Source: an uncultured Peptococcaceae bacterium (GTDB taxonomy: Bacteria; Bacillota; Peptococcia; Peptococcales; Peptococcaceae). From it: 6,328 bases of DNA. The stretch's first letter is position 1. Each line of letters opens with the position of its first letter. The notes under the pieces were generated by a model. The model did no database searches. It had not been told where the DNA came from and saw nothing but the letters and a program-made list of their open reading frames with translations. The DNA lies in NCBI GenBank assembly GCA_945949655.1, contig CAMFFG010000071.1, positions 1 through 6,328 of the forward strand, in the 5' to 3' direction. Shown here piece after piece: positions 6,294 to 6,328 of this stretch. Both the position numbers and the translations under genes were made by a program.

Positions 6294-6328
6294 TTATTCA
6301 AACAATTCGCTGACCGAGCTGTCCAGAT
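6294..6328 (-). CDS. prs: C-terminal end of probable ribose-phosphate pyrophosphokinase
   Basis: Only ten codons and a TAA stop (6294-6296) are visible, reading LDSSVSELFE. Prs proteins commonly end in an SVS-x-LF-type sequence, and prs is the usual gene upstream of pth in Bacillota, so motif and position agree. Prs makes PRPP from ribose 5-phosphate and ATP for nucleotide, histidine and tryptophan synthesis. The fragment is too short for certainty, and any other gene with a similar tail could fit. A terminator-like hairpin follows about 58 bases after the stop. Confidence 0.6.
   Translation of the reverse strand, partial: LDSSVSELFE

Overview
The window is a piece of an ordinary bacterial chromosome in which every recognisable gene lies on the minus strand. 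Read in the direction of transcription (right to left), it holds: the last codons of a gene whose C-terminus looks like ribose-phosphate pyrophosphokinase (prs); a 374-bp hairpin-rich gap; pth (peptidyl-tRNA hydrolase); a 109-bp gap with a near-perfect ParB-binding site (parS); mfd (transcription-repair coupling factor); a PrsA/SurA-type peptidyl-prolyl isomerase lipoprotein; and a Sel1-repeat protein that runs off the left edge.

The order prs - pth - mfd - peptidyl-prolyl isomerase is a known housekeeping arrangement in Bacillota (compare glmU-prs-ctc-pth-fin-mfd in Bacillus subtilis). The fairly even base composition and the lack of ctc and fin suggest a Clostridia or Negativicutes-like member rather than a Bacillus. 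This placement is inference, and the sequence alone does not settle genus or class. In Bacillota this block often lies near the replication origin, which agrees with a parS site here.

Region by region: 1-593 is a cytoplasmic-looking tandem Sel1-repeat protein, open at the window edge. 659-1630 is a lipoprotein foldase. It has its own strong extended -10 promoter, whose -35 element lies inside the last codons of mfd and whose predicted start site sits in a short inverted repeat. 1695-5246 is full-length mfd with all expected domains. 5247-5355 carries parS and a set of phased GACAG repeats. 5356-5919 is full-length pth with an intact active site. 5920-6293 has no credible gene but carries a likely prs terminator, a second imperfect hairpin, phased TTATCAC direct repeats, and two further hairpins in the probable pth leader.

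Functionally, prs supplies PRPP, pth recycles peptidyl-tRNA, mfd clears stalled RNA polymerase for repair, and the PrsA-like protein folds exported proteins. These are general housekeeping functions, not one pathway. I see no mobile element, CRISPR array, tRNA, rRNA or defence system. The most interesting signals are non-coding: the parS site and the regulatory structures in the three intergenic gaps.
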